In this document: positions 1-7,617 of the stretch, piece by piece
Position numbering within the stretch: position 1 is the first letter of the stretch
How the letters are laid out: each line of letters starts with the position of its first letter
DNA from: CAYSHJ01 sp964589725
Lineage (GTDB): Bacteria; Planctomycetota; Planctomycetia; Planctomycetales; Planctomycetaceae
Direction of reading: 5' to 3'
Length of the DNA stretch: 28,114 bases
NCBI GenBank assembly: GCA_964589725.1
Contig: CAZPUJ010000703.1
Coordinates: forward strand, 1-28,114
Position numbers and translations under genes: made by a program
Notes under the pieces: model-generated
Databases searched by the model: none
What the model was told of the DNA's origin: nothing
What the model saw: the letters and a program-made list of their open reading frames with translations, nothing else

Positions 1-839
1 TACACAACCCTGCCGGTCAGCAAGTAGTACAACGAACAACCCAGCGAATAGATGTCGCTCCGCGCATCCGCGTGCTTGGTGTCCAGCGCCTGTTCGGGGG
101 ACATGTAATCCACCGTCCCCATGATCGTCCCGGTGCTCGTCAGCCCCGCACCTTCCGAGCCTCCACCGACGGCACCCTCAATCCGAGCCAACCCCATGTC
201 GAGGATCCTCAAGGTGCCTTCATTGTCCAGCAGCATGTTCGACGGCTTGATGTCCCGATGAATCACGCCGCGCTTGTGAGCGAACTCCAACCCCCGCGCT
301 GCCTGAATGATGCACTGCACCCCCTGCTCGACCGGCAACGGCCCGTGCTTCTTCACCAGCGCCGATAGGTCACTCCCCTCGACATACTCCATCACCAGGA
401 AGTGCGTCCCTTTGGCCTCATCAGCGTCGTGAGCCGTCACGATGTTTGGATGTGTGAGTTTCGCCGCCGCCTGCACCTCGCGATGAAACCGCTTGAGCGA
501 CTCCGGATCTTTGACCGCCTGCGGATTCATCACCTTGAGCGCCACCAGACGATCCATCCGTTTGTGTCGAGCCTTCAGCACCATTCCCATCCCACCCTGC
601 CCCAGCTTGTCGAGGATCACATAGTTACCGAGAACCAGCGACTTCTCTTTGCCGGCAAAGATTTGCTCGGCCTGGAACTTGGTCAGCTTCTTCTGGCTGA
701 CCAGTTCGCGAGCCAACGCCTCACCGTCCTGGGGACGCTTGTCTTCCGGCAGCGCAGCGATCAGCGCCTGAACGTCGTCTTTCGACAACCACTCGCTGGT
801 CGTGAGGTGGTTGAGAAACTGCTCGGTCGACAAAGCCAT
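1..839 (-). CDS. Serine/threonine protein kinase, 3' part outside the window
   Basis: The gene starts at ATG 839 and reads leftward off the window edge, leaving 279 codons without a stop. Residues 1-70 form a helical leader ending in 'LTKFQAEQIFAGK', a layout I recall from planctomycete kinases. The Hanks-type kinase domain follows. The glycine loop is GQGGMG at 80-85, the ATP-binding lysine is in VALK (K102), the catalytic loop is HRDIKPSN at 194-201, the metal-binding motif is DMG at 214-216 in place of DFG, the activation segment ends in SPEQ near 247, and DIYSLG is near 262. All catalytic residues are present, so an active kinase is expected. The missing C-terminus usually carries a membrane span and sensor repeats in this group; that part cannot be seen. 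No strong ribosome binding site precedes the ATG. Its target is unknown. Confidence 0.93.
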   Translation of the reverse strand, partial: MALSTEQFLNHLTTSEWLSKDDVQALIAALPEDKRPQDGEALARELVSQKKLTKFQAEQIFAGKEKSLVLGNYVILDKLGQGGMGMVLKARHKRMDRLVALKVMNPQAVKDPESLKRFHREVQAAAKLTHPNIVTAHDADEAKGTHFLVMEYVEGSDLSALVKKHGPLPVEQGVQCIIQAARGLEFAHKRGVIHRDIKPSNMLLDNEGTLRILDMGLARIEGAVGGGSEGAGLTSTGTIMGTVDYMSPEQALDTKHADARSDIYSLGCSLYYLLTGRVV

Positions 840-946
840 AATCGAATTCCGCAGCGCCAGGGAAGAACATCGTATCGAGTCCGCGCGGGAAATCATCGCG
901 GCGGCCCATGTCCGCCACGGCTGGCTAATTCTTGAATCTACCGAAC

Positions 947-1039
947 CTGTAGCTCAGGCCCTTGTGGCCTGCGTGATGAGACTTCTGCTTGTTTTCCGAC
1001 GAATTCAAGTCAAACCGGCCACAAGGGCCGGGGCTACAG
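947..1039. repeat. Long inverted repeat (family B) between kinase and htpG
   Basis: The arms are 947-970 (begins CTGTAGCTCAGGCCC) and 1015-1039 (ends GGGCCGGGGCTACAG). They pair over about 24 bases with a few mismatches around an unpaired spacer of about 45 bases. The same left arm recurs alone at 7507-7537. The rest of the 840-1226 gap has no convincing gene. Short open frames exist on both strands, but none shows a recognisable product or ribosome binding site. The 5' regions of both divergent genes (kinase and htpG) must lie here. Confidence 0.8.
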
Positions 1040-1226
1040 ATTGCCCAAGACAACGAATCAGCCGGCCGTGCCATGTGCTGGCAGTGCTTGAAATCTCGCG
1101 CGACAGTCTGCATCTTTTCCGCCCCCGGCCACGCAACCACTCTTTCGTGGCGACGACTTTCCACCGCTTGCCGAACTTTGGCGGCGTTGACAAACACGAT
1201 CAGAGTTTTCCATCGAGGAACCAGCC

Positions 1227-3200
1227 ATGACCTCCGAAACCGCCTCTCAACAATTCACGTTTCAGGCCGAGATTAAGCAACTGCTGCATTTGCTCTCGCA
1301 CTCGCTGTATCAGAACCGCGAGATCGCGATCCGCGAACTGATCTCGAACGCATCGGATGCGCTGGACAAGTTCCGGCATATCGCGTTGGTCGACAGTTCG
1401 GTGAAGAACGACGAGCCGCTGGAAATCACACTCGAAACAATCGAAGCCGACCGTACGCTGGTCATTCGTGACAACGGCATCGGCATGAATCGCGACGAAC
1501 TGATTCGCAATCTGGGAACGATCGCTCACAGCGGGTCGCTGGAGTTTCTGAAGAACGTTGCGGCGCGAAGCGAAACCCTCACCCCCGATCCCTCTCGCAC
1601 GGAGCGAGGGGAGACAGGCGGAGCGAGCAATCTTTCGCTGATTGGTCAGTTCGGCGTCGGGTTCTATTCGTCCTTCATGCTGGCGGACAAAGTCGAGGTC
1701 TTGAGCCGCAGCTATCAAGAGGACTCCGGCTGGAAGTGGCAATCGGACGGTAGCGGGCAGTTCACCGTCGAGCCGCACGACGGGCTGACTCGCGGTACGC
1801 AAGTTCGTTTGCATCTCAAGGCCGATCAGGACGAGTTCGCCAAGGCGTGGCGATTAAAGGGCGTGCTCAAACAGTATTCCACGTTTGTGCCGCATCCGAT
1901 CAAGATCGCCAACGAATTGGTCAACGACCAGAAGCCGATCTGGGTCGAGCCGAAAAGCAGTGTGACCGACGAACAGTATCAGGCGTTCTACGATTACTTG
2001 AGTCACGGAGCCGGCGACAAGCCGCTGTGGCATTTGCACCTGACCAGCGACTCGCCGTTCCAGTTCCACGCGATTCTGTATTGTCCGGAGACCAACCTGG
2101 AACGTCTCGGCTTCGGCCGCGTTCAGCATGGGCTGCAACTGTGTGCCAAACGCATCTTGGTGCAGCACGACTGCCGCGAACTGCTGCCGGACTATCTGCG
2201 GTTTCTGCACGGCCTGGTCGACTCGGCCGACTTGCCGCTGAACGTGTCTCGCGAGGCGCTGCAGGACAACACCGTCTTCCGCAAGATCAAAAAAGTGCTG
2301 ACGAAGAAAGTCCTCGCGCACTTGCAGTCGGTCGCGACGGAACAGCCGGACGAGTACCTGAAGTATTATCGCCAGTTCGGCATCACGCTGCGTGAGGGCT
2401 TGCACTCGGACTTCGAGCACCGCGAAGAAATCTCGAAGCTGCTCCGTTTCGCAACGTCCGCGTTCGTCCCCGAAAAAGCTGACGACCCGGACCCACTGAC
2501 CGGGTTCGAGGAATACCTGAAACGCGCCGTCGAGGGTCAAAAGCAAATCTATTTCCTCGCCGGCCCGGATCGGAAGACGTTGGAGAAGAACCCCAATCTT
2601 GACCTCTTTCGTCGCAAGAAGCTGGAAGTGCTCTTCGTCACTGATCCAATCGACGAGTACGTGCTGGCTCACCTGCGAAACTTTGACGGCAAGGAACTGA
2701 TCGCGATCGATTCATCGCACGTCGAATTCCCGCCGGCCAGTGAAGCCGACAAGGCTGAAGATGCCAAAGTCGAAGAAAGTCAGACGTCCGCTGCCGCCTC
2801 CGCCGGCTTCCAACGAGTGCTGGAACTGTTCCGCGAAGAATTGGGTGACGAAGTCGCGGAGATTCGCGCGTCGAAGCGCCTGACTGATAGCGTCTGTTGC
2901 CTCGTGAATGCGGAAGGCTCGATGAGCGCGCAGCTCCAAAAGGTTCTCGCGATGGGGGATAAGGAATTCACTCTGTCGAAAAAGAACTTCGAGCTGAACC
3001 CGCAAGCTTCGCTGATCGCGCGGCTGAGTTCGCTGGCCGACGAGTCGAGCAACGCTCCGTTCATCAAAAAATGCGGCCGGCAATTGTTCGCGAATTCGCT
3101 GCTGCTGGAGGGCTTGCCGCTCGATCCGGGAGAACTCGTGTCGCGCGTTCAAGACTTCATGTTCGATGCGGCGGAGAAGCGCGCGCCCGTCGCCAGTTGA
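1227..3200 (+). CDS. htpG: Molecular chaperone HtpG (Hsp90 family)
   Basis: Cytosolic ATP-dependent chaperone that remodels client proteins as a dimer; 657 residues, slightly longer than the usual 610-640. The N-terminal GHKL ATPase domain shows NASDALDK from N41, DNGIGM at 82-87, GTIAHSG near 97-103 and GQFGVGFYS at 140-148. The middle domain carries the conserved NVSREALQ near 340, whose arginine contacts the ATP phosphate in this family. A C-terminal dimerisation domain follows. The start ATG 1227 has GAGG about 8 nt upstream. One oddity: residues about 115-134 (ETLTPDPSRTERGETGGA) do not resemble Hsp90 and match a palindromic repeat in the DNA, so the ATP-lid region holds an in-frame insertion. 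The frame stays open and all ATP-binding motifs are intact, so function is probably kept. Confidence 0.97.
   Translation: MTSETASQQFTFQAEIKQLLHLLSHSLYQNREIAIRELISNASDALDKFRHIALVDSSVKNDEPLEITLETIEADRTLVIRDNGIGMNRDELIRNLGTIAHSGSLEFLKNVAARSETLTPDPSRTERGETGGASNLSLIGQFGVGFYSSFMLADKVEVLSRSYQEDSGWKWQSDGSGQFTVEPHDGLTRGTQVRLHLKADQDEFAKAWRLKGVLKQYSTFVPHPIKIANELVNDQKPIWVEPKSSVTDEQYQAFYDYLSHGAGDKPLWHLHLTSDSPFQFHAILYCPETNLERLGFGRVQHGLQLCAKRILVQHDCRELLPDYLRFLHGLVDSADLPLNVSREALQDNTVFRKIKKVLTKKVLAHLQSVATEQPDEYLKYYRQFGITLREGLHSDFEHREEISKLLRFATSAFVPEKADDPDPLTGFEEYLKRAVEGQKQIYFLAGPDRKTLEKNPNLDLFRRKKLEVLFVTDPIDEYVLAHLRNFDGKELIAIDSSHVEFPPASEADKAEDAKVEESQTSAAASAGFQRVLELFREELGDEVAEIRASKRLTDSVCCLVNAEGSMSAQLQKVLAMGDKEFTLSKKNFELNPQASLIARLSSLADESSNAPFIKKCGRQLFANSLLLEGLPLDPGELVSRVQDFMFDAAEKRAPVAS
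1571..1618. repeat. Repeat element inserted in frame within htpG
   Basis: The segment contains CCCTCACCCCCGATCCCTCT, then CTCGC-ACGGA-GCGAG as a short stem, then GGGGAG. This pattern resembles the 'CCTCACCCCC...CTCTCCC' palindromes I recall scattered in planctomycete genomes. It encodes the non-Hsp90 stretch LTPDPSRTERGETGG. The boundaries are approximate. Confidence 0.6.
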
Positions 3201-3256
3201 GGACTTCCGCCCAGTCCTTTGACGAACACTCAACCAATACCTCTAATCCCGCATCT

Positions 3257-3296
3257 CTGACTCCCGACCTCTGACCTCTGACCTCTGACCTCTGAA
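3257..3296. repeat. Short tandem repeat, 7-base unit ACCTCTG
   Basis: Four consecutive ACCTCTG copies, preceded by related CTGACTCCCG, end 3 nt before the ATG of the next gene. They occupy the place where a ribosome binding site would be expected. Confidence 0.85.
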
Positions 3297-3298
3297 TC

Positions 3299-4306
3299 AT
3301 GACTGATCGCGACTTGGTGCTGGTGACGGGAGCCACGGGACTGGTCGGTAGTCACGTGGCCGAGCAAGCTCGCAAACGAGGCTATCGAGTGCGCGCCTTG
3401 GTACGGCAACCGAATCAAGCCAGCGACTTGTCTCGCTGGGGCGTCGAACTCGTTGAAGGGGACATGACCCACCGCGATTCGCTGACTCGCGCCACAAGCG
3501 GCGCGACCGTCATTGTTCATTGCGCGGCTAAGGTCGGTGACTGGGGACCGACGTCGGACTATCGAATCGTCAATGTCGACGGTTTGCGGCACCTGCTGGA
3601 AGCCGCCGAGACGAGCGCCACGCTACGCCGGTTTGTGCATATCAGTTCGATGGGCGTGTATCCCGCGCGCGATCACTACGGCACCGATGAGTTCGAACCA
3701 GTGAGCACCACCGGCATCGACGGCTACACGCTCACGAAGGTCGAGGCGGAAAACCTGGTGCGCGATCACATCCGCGACCACCGCCTGCCGGCGGTGATCT
3801 TGCGGCCCGGCTTCATCTACGGCCCACGCGACCGAACGATCCTGCCGCGACTACTGGTTCGACTGAAGAACGGAGGTTTCAAGTTCTTGGGCTCAGGACG
3901 GCAACTGCTCAACAACACCTTCGTCGGCAACCTGGTCGAAGCGATCTTCCTGGCGATCGAGAAGGATGCTCTCGTCGGCGAAGCCTTCAACATCACGGAC
4001 GATCGCTTGGTGTCGCGTCGCGAGTTCATCGGCACAATCTGCCAAAACGCCGGCCTCCCGACGCCGACGAAAGCCGTCCCGCTACCCGTCGCCAAGATCT
4101 TGGCCAGTTTGATGGAAGGCGTGTACCGCGTGCTCGGTAAACAGGAAGCCCCGCTACTCTCCAGTGCCCGCATCAAGTTCCTGGGCCTGAATCTCGATTA
4201 CAGCATCGAAAAAGCCCGCCGCGAGCTGGGTTATCAGCCCGCTACCGACTTCAAAGACGGCATGCGCACCACCATCGCCTGGTGCCGCGAAGCCGGTTTG
4301 GTCTGA
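3299..4306 (+). CDS. NAD(P)-dependent epimerase/dehydratase, extended SDR family (3-beta-HSD-like)
   Basis: The product is a soluble 335-residue oxidoreductase of the extended short-chain dehydrogenase family, which acts on nucleotide sugars, sterols or related alcohols. The Rossmann nucleotide loop is TGATGLVG at 10-17, and the acidic residue of the cofactor pocket is in GDMT near 54-57. HCAAKVGDWG lies at 74-83, the catalytic serine is in HISSMGVY (S116/S117), and the Tyr-Lys pair is Y143-x3-K147. RPGFIYGPRD (169-178) is the usual substrate-side motif. The C-terminal half (FNITDD, then a helical part) fits the 3-beta-HSD/isomerase-like branch, but the substrate cannot be told. The ATG at 3299 directly follows a tandem repeat and has no Shine-Dalgarno sequence. 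The gene converges on the minus-strand gene ending at 4457. Confidence 0.9.
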   Translation: MTDRDLVLVTGATGLVGSHVAEQARKRGYRVRALVRQPNQASDLSRWGVELVEGDMTHRDSLTRATSGATVIVHCAAKVGDWGPTSDYRIVNVDGLRHLLEAAETSATLRRFVHISSMGVYPARDHYGTDEFEPVSTTGIDGYTLTKVEAENLVRDHIRDHRLPAVILRPGFIYGPRDRTILPRLLVRLKNGGFKFLGSGRQLLNNTFVGNLVEAIFLAIEKDALVGEAFNITDDRLVSRREFIGTICQNAGLPTPTKAVPLPVAKILASLMEGVYRVLGKQEAPLLSSARIKFLGLNLDYSIEKARRELGYQPATDFKDGMRTTIAWCREAGLV

Positions 4307-4456
4307 GCCGCACACTTTGAGTCAACCGATTTCGTCAGCTCACACAGCCGCGAACTGGTCACCGAGGCAACTGCTCGTTTGGGCAACAAAGAGCACATGC
4401 TGACATTTGGAGTCAGCCAACGATGTGGCGTCTTGATGGAACGTCACCATCGGCAT

Positions 4457-5353
4457 TTAGCGGGACACATCAGAGCGGGACACATCAGAAACAAGCCCGG
4501 CGGCGGATTCTGGTTTGAATGCTCGTGGAAGCTGATATGAGATACGGATGGGGCTGTCTGTGATCTCGATTCCGCCGAGCTCTGGTATCCAGACCCACGT
4601 CCAGTGACGCATTTCCGATTTTGCGGATAGCACGCGATCGACGACTTTGGTCTTGCGCTCTTTGACCCAGCCGCCGGTGCGGTTGGTGTATTGCCAGAAC
4701 TCGTGTCGCAACGTTGCGACGGGTGCCCCGAAGTCGGCGTCGAAGCTGGTGGCATCGTCGCGTAGCAGTTGCATGAAGACGCGCACTTGTTTGCGGTCTC
4801 CGGTCATGAACAGCGGCGTCACTTTGTTTTCGTAGTGCCGAGCATTGGCGATGTCCTTGCGAATCCAGTCGCGGACCTCGTCTGGTGGAGACGGTGAGTT
4901 GCTTGGCAGAGCGGGATCGAACTCGGCAATGGGTGGAAAATGAAAACCTTCGATACGGACTCGATCCTTCGCCAACAGGACCAGGTCATACCGACCCGGA
5001 GATAATTTGCGGAGCGTCCACACGCCGTCGCCATTTGACTCGGCCTGTGCATCGACTTCCGGCGTCTCGATCTTGGCTTTCGGATTGACCGGCTTGAGTG
5101 GATTTCCGTCGGCATCCCAGCGGCGAAACGCTCCGACGAATGTGACACGCTCGGCGTTTGTCAGTCGAAGTTGCAGCTCGCCGCAGTAGGTGGCCTCTGA
5201 GACAAAGAACGCCATGACAATCGACAGCGTGGCGCGAAGGACATCAACGCGCCGTAGCGGAAGTCGTGAGACTTCCGAACCACTCGCGATGAACCGAACT
5301 CTCAAGAGTTCGGCTACTCTCTTGAGTTCGGCGACCTGGATTGGGTTCGTCAT
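4457..5353 (-). CDS. Hypothetical secreted protein with carboxypeptidase-regulatory-like domain
   Basis: The product is about 298 residues from ATG 5353, which lies one base past the stop of the upstream PA14-PKD-TPR gene (TAACATG), suggesting translational coupling. The first ~30 residues are encoded by a palindromic repeat. A hydrophobic stretch (VLRATLSIVMAFFVS) follows, so an export signal is likely; an internal ATG at 5215 is an alternative start. The middle part (GVWTLRKLSPGRYDLVLLAK) reads like a carboxypeptidase-regulatory/prealbumin-like beta sandwich. The C-terminal half (RHEFWQYTNRTGGWVKERK, WTWVWIPELGG) resembles nothing I can name. The last residues are the repeated SDVSRSDVSR. 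Function is unknown; pairing with the upstream gene suggests a periplasmic or surface role. Confidence 0.7.
   Translation of the reverse strand: MTNPIQVAELKRVAELLRVRFIASGSEVSRLPLRRVDVLRATLSIVMAFFVSEATYCGELQLRLTNAERVTFVGAFRRWDADGNPLKPVNPKAKIETPEVDAQAESNGDGVWTLRKLSPGRYDLVLLAKDRVRIEGFHFPPIAEFDPALPSNSPSPPDEVRDWIRKDIANARHYENKVTPLFMTGDRKQVRVFMQLLRDDATSFDADFGAPVATLRHEFWQYTNRTGGWVKERKTKVVDRVLSAKSEMRHWTWVWIPELGGIEITDSPIRISYQLPRAFKPESAAGLVSDVSRSDVSR
4459..4488. repeat. 15-bp tandem duplication at the 3' end of the next gene
   Basis: GCGGGACACATCAGA occurs twice in direct succession. On the minus strand it encodes SDVSR-SDVSR, the last residues before the stop, so the duplication lengthens the protein by five residues. 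Confidence 0.9.
5254..5332. repeat. Palindromic repeat (family A) inside the N-terminus of the 5353 gene
   Basis: Two hairpins: GGAAGTCGTGAGACTTCC (5259-5276) and CGAACTCTCAAGAGTTCG (about 5295-5312). They are flanked by GTAG at 5254 and CTAC near 5317, and followed by a second partial CTCTTGAGTTCGGCG. The same arrangement recurs at 11098, 12101 and 17128. Confidence 0.85.
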
Positions 5354-5354
5354 G

Positions 5355-7478
5355 TTACTTGGGCTTCTTAGAACGATTGGTCGAGGCGTCACCCGCTTCG
5401 AGACGCGCGAGTTCATTTTTGACGGCATCGACCAACGGGCTGCCGGGGTAATCGGTGAGCAGTGAGCGATACGTGGCGACGGCTCGTTCGGGATGTCCGA
5501 GTTGCTGTTCGCACTGAGCGGCCAAATGCACAAGCTGGTCGGCATAGGGCGAGGCGGCGTTGACGGTCAGAAGATCGCTGGCGACTGCCGTCGCCGGCGC
5601 CCAGGCTTTTCTCGCGACCCAGTATCGAGCTTGCAGTAGCGACAGATATCCTTCGACTTTGTCGGCCGGAAACTCGGCCAGCCAGAGGTCGAGTTCTTGA
5701 CGAGCCGCGTCCAGGGCCTCGTCGCGGAGGTGAGCTTCCACAGACCGGCTATGTGCTCCGCGCCAGGCGTTCTGAGCGATCTCGTTTCGCCGATCTTGGA
5801 GCGAACGTGCCGCCAACTCGTAGGCCGCGCGTGCTCCCTTTCCGTCGCCTTGCCGAGCCAGCACGTCGCCGCGCACACGATGCAACCGGGCCAGCAACTC
5901 CGGAGCGGCTCCGTTTCTCAATTGTCGCGTGGCGATGTCGATGAGCTTCTTCGCCTCGGCGGTCTGCAAGAGTTCATTGATCAGCAGGTCCGCCGCTTCG
6001 ATCTCGCAACGAGCACGCCACTCGGACTTCAGTAACACCCGCGCGGCCGCGGACCAAGTGTCAGCGGCTGCCACCGAATCCAAGAGACGCTCGCGCTGAA
6101 TCTGACCAATCCGCTGGGCCAACTCGTAGCGGGATCCGTCATCGAACTGCGGGGTATCGGGCTTGAGCGCCGCCTTTCCCGCAGTCACGCCAGAGGCCCA
6201 GCGTTCTTGCTGCTCGTAGGCTCGAACAAGCTGCAGCAGCGACGGTCCATCGCAGCGTGTCGGAGCATAGGAATCCAAGATCGGCAGGTAAGCCGCCAAC
6301 TCGTCGAGAGGTTGCTTGGGATCAGGCAGAATCAGCGGCCGCTCGACGTGGATGGCATTGACGACTTCCGCATCGCGGCCGTCATGCCGTCGAGTGAGTT
6401 TGACCGAGTAGCCGCCCGCGCGGAGATATACGTGAGGCGGATCGTGCTGGTCGGAGGTTTGACCATCGCCGAAGTCCCAACGGACTTTCGTGCCTGGCTG
6501 CTTGCGCGGGAAGGAGAGGTCCTCAAACTGCACGCGGATCAAAGGCACTTCGTTATCCGCCAAGGCAACCTCGCCGAGACTCTGAAAGGCGAAGTCCGGC
6601 AGCAGAACTCCCGATCGCTTCCGCACCTCGGTTGTTGAGAGAAGAGTCTGACTCGTCGAACTGAACGCCGAATCGGGGATGACCTCTGGCTTCTCGGTTC
6701 CCGGTGGCTGCCATGCGGCGACCATGCAGGCCGAACTGCCGCTAGCCGCGTGCCAGTAGTCAAAGCGATGAGTTCCCGCCTTGAGCGTCACCTGCCCTTT
6801 AATGCGTGCCTGCCCGCTCGGCCCGTGGCGTCCGGGTGCGGCCACGACTTCTCGCTCATCAATGAGCAAGAAGCTGGCGTCTTCGCTCGACGTGAAGAAG
6901 AGGTAGTTCCCCACTTTCGGGGTCTGAAGCGTCCCCGTGTAGTGACTGAGAAACGGATGCGGTGCTGACGTGATTGGGTTCCAGCGATGAAAGACGTTGT
7001 CGACGAAGTTGCTGCCAAGCGGTTCGGCCGCGTCGAACGCGGACTTCACCGAAGTCAGCGAGTTCAGATTGCACTCCTTCCATTGCCGAGTTTCGAGCAG
7101 CAGCGGGTTCGGCCCAGACCACGCGGGCGATTGTTCCGTCTCTGTGCCGCCGTAGTAAATCTGATACACGGCGCTCTTGGGCGACGTCTGAAACGCCACG
7201 CGGCAGAAATCACCGGGGCCAGTTTGCAGGACTTTCCACGGCACCTGCCCGTCGTGATCGAAGACGGCCACATTCACCGCGTGGGCTTTGAGTTGTCCAT
7301 GTCCGAGAAACTCGACCACGACGATGGGAGGAACCTGGCGCGAGCCAGCCTCGAACCGCACCAAGCGTCGTACCTCGAAGCGGTCATTCAGACGCCAAAC
7401 CGGATCGACGGCCCACCCATCTCGGCACAACACCAGCGACCCGATGATCGCCACCAGTCCGCTCAAAATCCGTCGCAT
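5355..7478 (-). CDS. Secreted PA14 / PKD / TPR-repeat protein
   Basis: The product is about 707 residues from ATG 7478. I chose this start because MRRILSGLVAIIGSLVLC gives a clear signal peptide; the open frame extends further upstream (to 7688) only through non-coding-looking sequence containing a repeat arm. Residues about 160-275 look like a PA14-type carbohydrate-binding beta barrel (HYTGTLQTPKVGNYLFFTSS, then ASFLLIDE). Residues about 310-378 form a PKD domain (VRWDFGDGQTSDQ, then HVYLRAGGYSVKL). Residues 400-707 are helical tetratricopeptide-type repeats (AYELAARSLQDRR, RAVATYRSLLTDYPGSPLVD). The lipobox is poor (no small residue before Cys), so it is probably released or periplasmic rather than a lipoprotein. 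It lies back to back with moxR and directly upstream of the 5353 gene. A scaffold or polysaccharide-associated role is inference. Confidence 0.85.
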   Translation of the reverse strand: MRRILSGLVAIIGSLVLCRDGWAVDPVWRLNDRFEVRRLVRFEAGSRQVPPIVVVEFLGHGQLKAHAVNVAVFDHDGQVPWKVLQTGPGDFCRVAFQTSPKSAVYQIYYGGTETEQSPAWSGPNPLLLETRQWKECNLNSLTSVKSAFDAAEPLGSNFVDNVFHRWNPITSAPHPFLSHYTGTLQTPKVGNYLFFTSSEDASFLLIDEREVVAAPGRHGPSGQARIKGQVTLKAGTHRFDYWHAASGSSACMVAAWQPPGTEKPEVIPDSAFSSTSQTLLSTTEVRKRSGVLLPDFAFQSLGEVALADNEVPLIRVQFEDLSFPRKQPGTKVRWDFGDGQTSDQHDPPHVYLRAGGYSVKLTRRHDGRDAEVVNAIHVERPLILPDPKQPLDELAAYLPILDSYAPTRCDGPSLLQLVRAYEQQERWASGVTAGKAALKPDTPQFDDGSRYELAQRIGQIQRERLLDSVAAADTWSAAARVLLKSEWRARCEIEAADLLINELLQTAEAKKLIDIATRQLRNGAAPELLARLHRVRGDVLARQGDGKGARAAYELAARSLQDRRNEIAQNAWRGAHSRSVEAHLRDEALDAARQELDLWLAEFPADKVEGYLSLLQARYWVARKAWAPATAVASDLLTVNAASPYADQLVHLAAQCEQQLGHPERAVATYRSLLTDYPGSPLVDAVKNELARLEAGDASTNRSKKPK

Positions 7479-7506
7479 CGAAGGACAGAATTGCAATTCC
7501 CGAATC

Positions 7507-7537
7507 CTGTAGCCCAGGCCCTTGTGGCTTGGATGAA
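7507..7537. repeat. Single arm of inverted repeat family B
   Basis: CTGTAGCCCAGGCCCTTGTG matches the left arm of the 947-1039 element with one or two changes. No partner arm is seen nearby, so this is a half element. It sits in the 139-nt divergent gap between the PA14 gene and moxR, where both promoters must lie. Confidence 0.7.
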
Positions 7538-7617
7538 TCGAGGAACGAAGCATTGGCATCACGGTTGCTCCTGTCGCAGGCCGGACAGCGAAGGCCCCTT
7601 GAGGAGTTGCAACTGCG

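Noticed and set aside
925..1197. Minus-strand open frame of about 90 codons between kinase and htpG
   Set aside because: It crosses the family B repeat, has no ribosome binding site, no recognisable domain and mixed codon use; a competing frame is equally open.
4399..4417. GCTGAC / GTCAGC hairpin between converging genes
   Set aside because: Only a 6-bp stem with a 7-base loop and no T-run; too weak to call a terminator.
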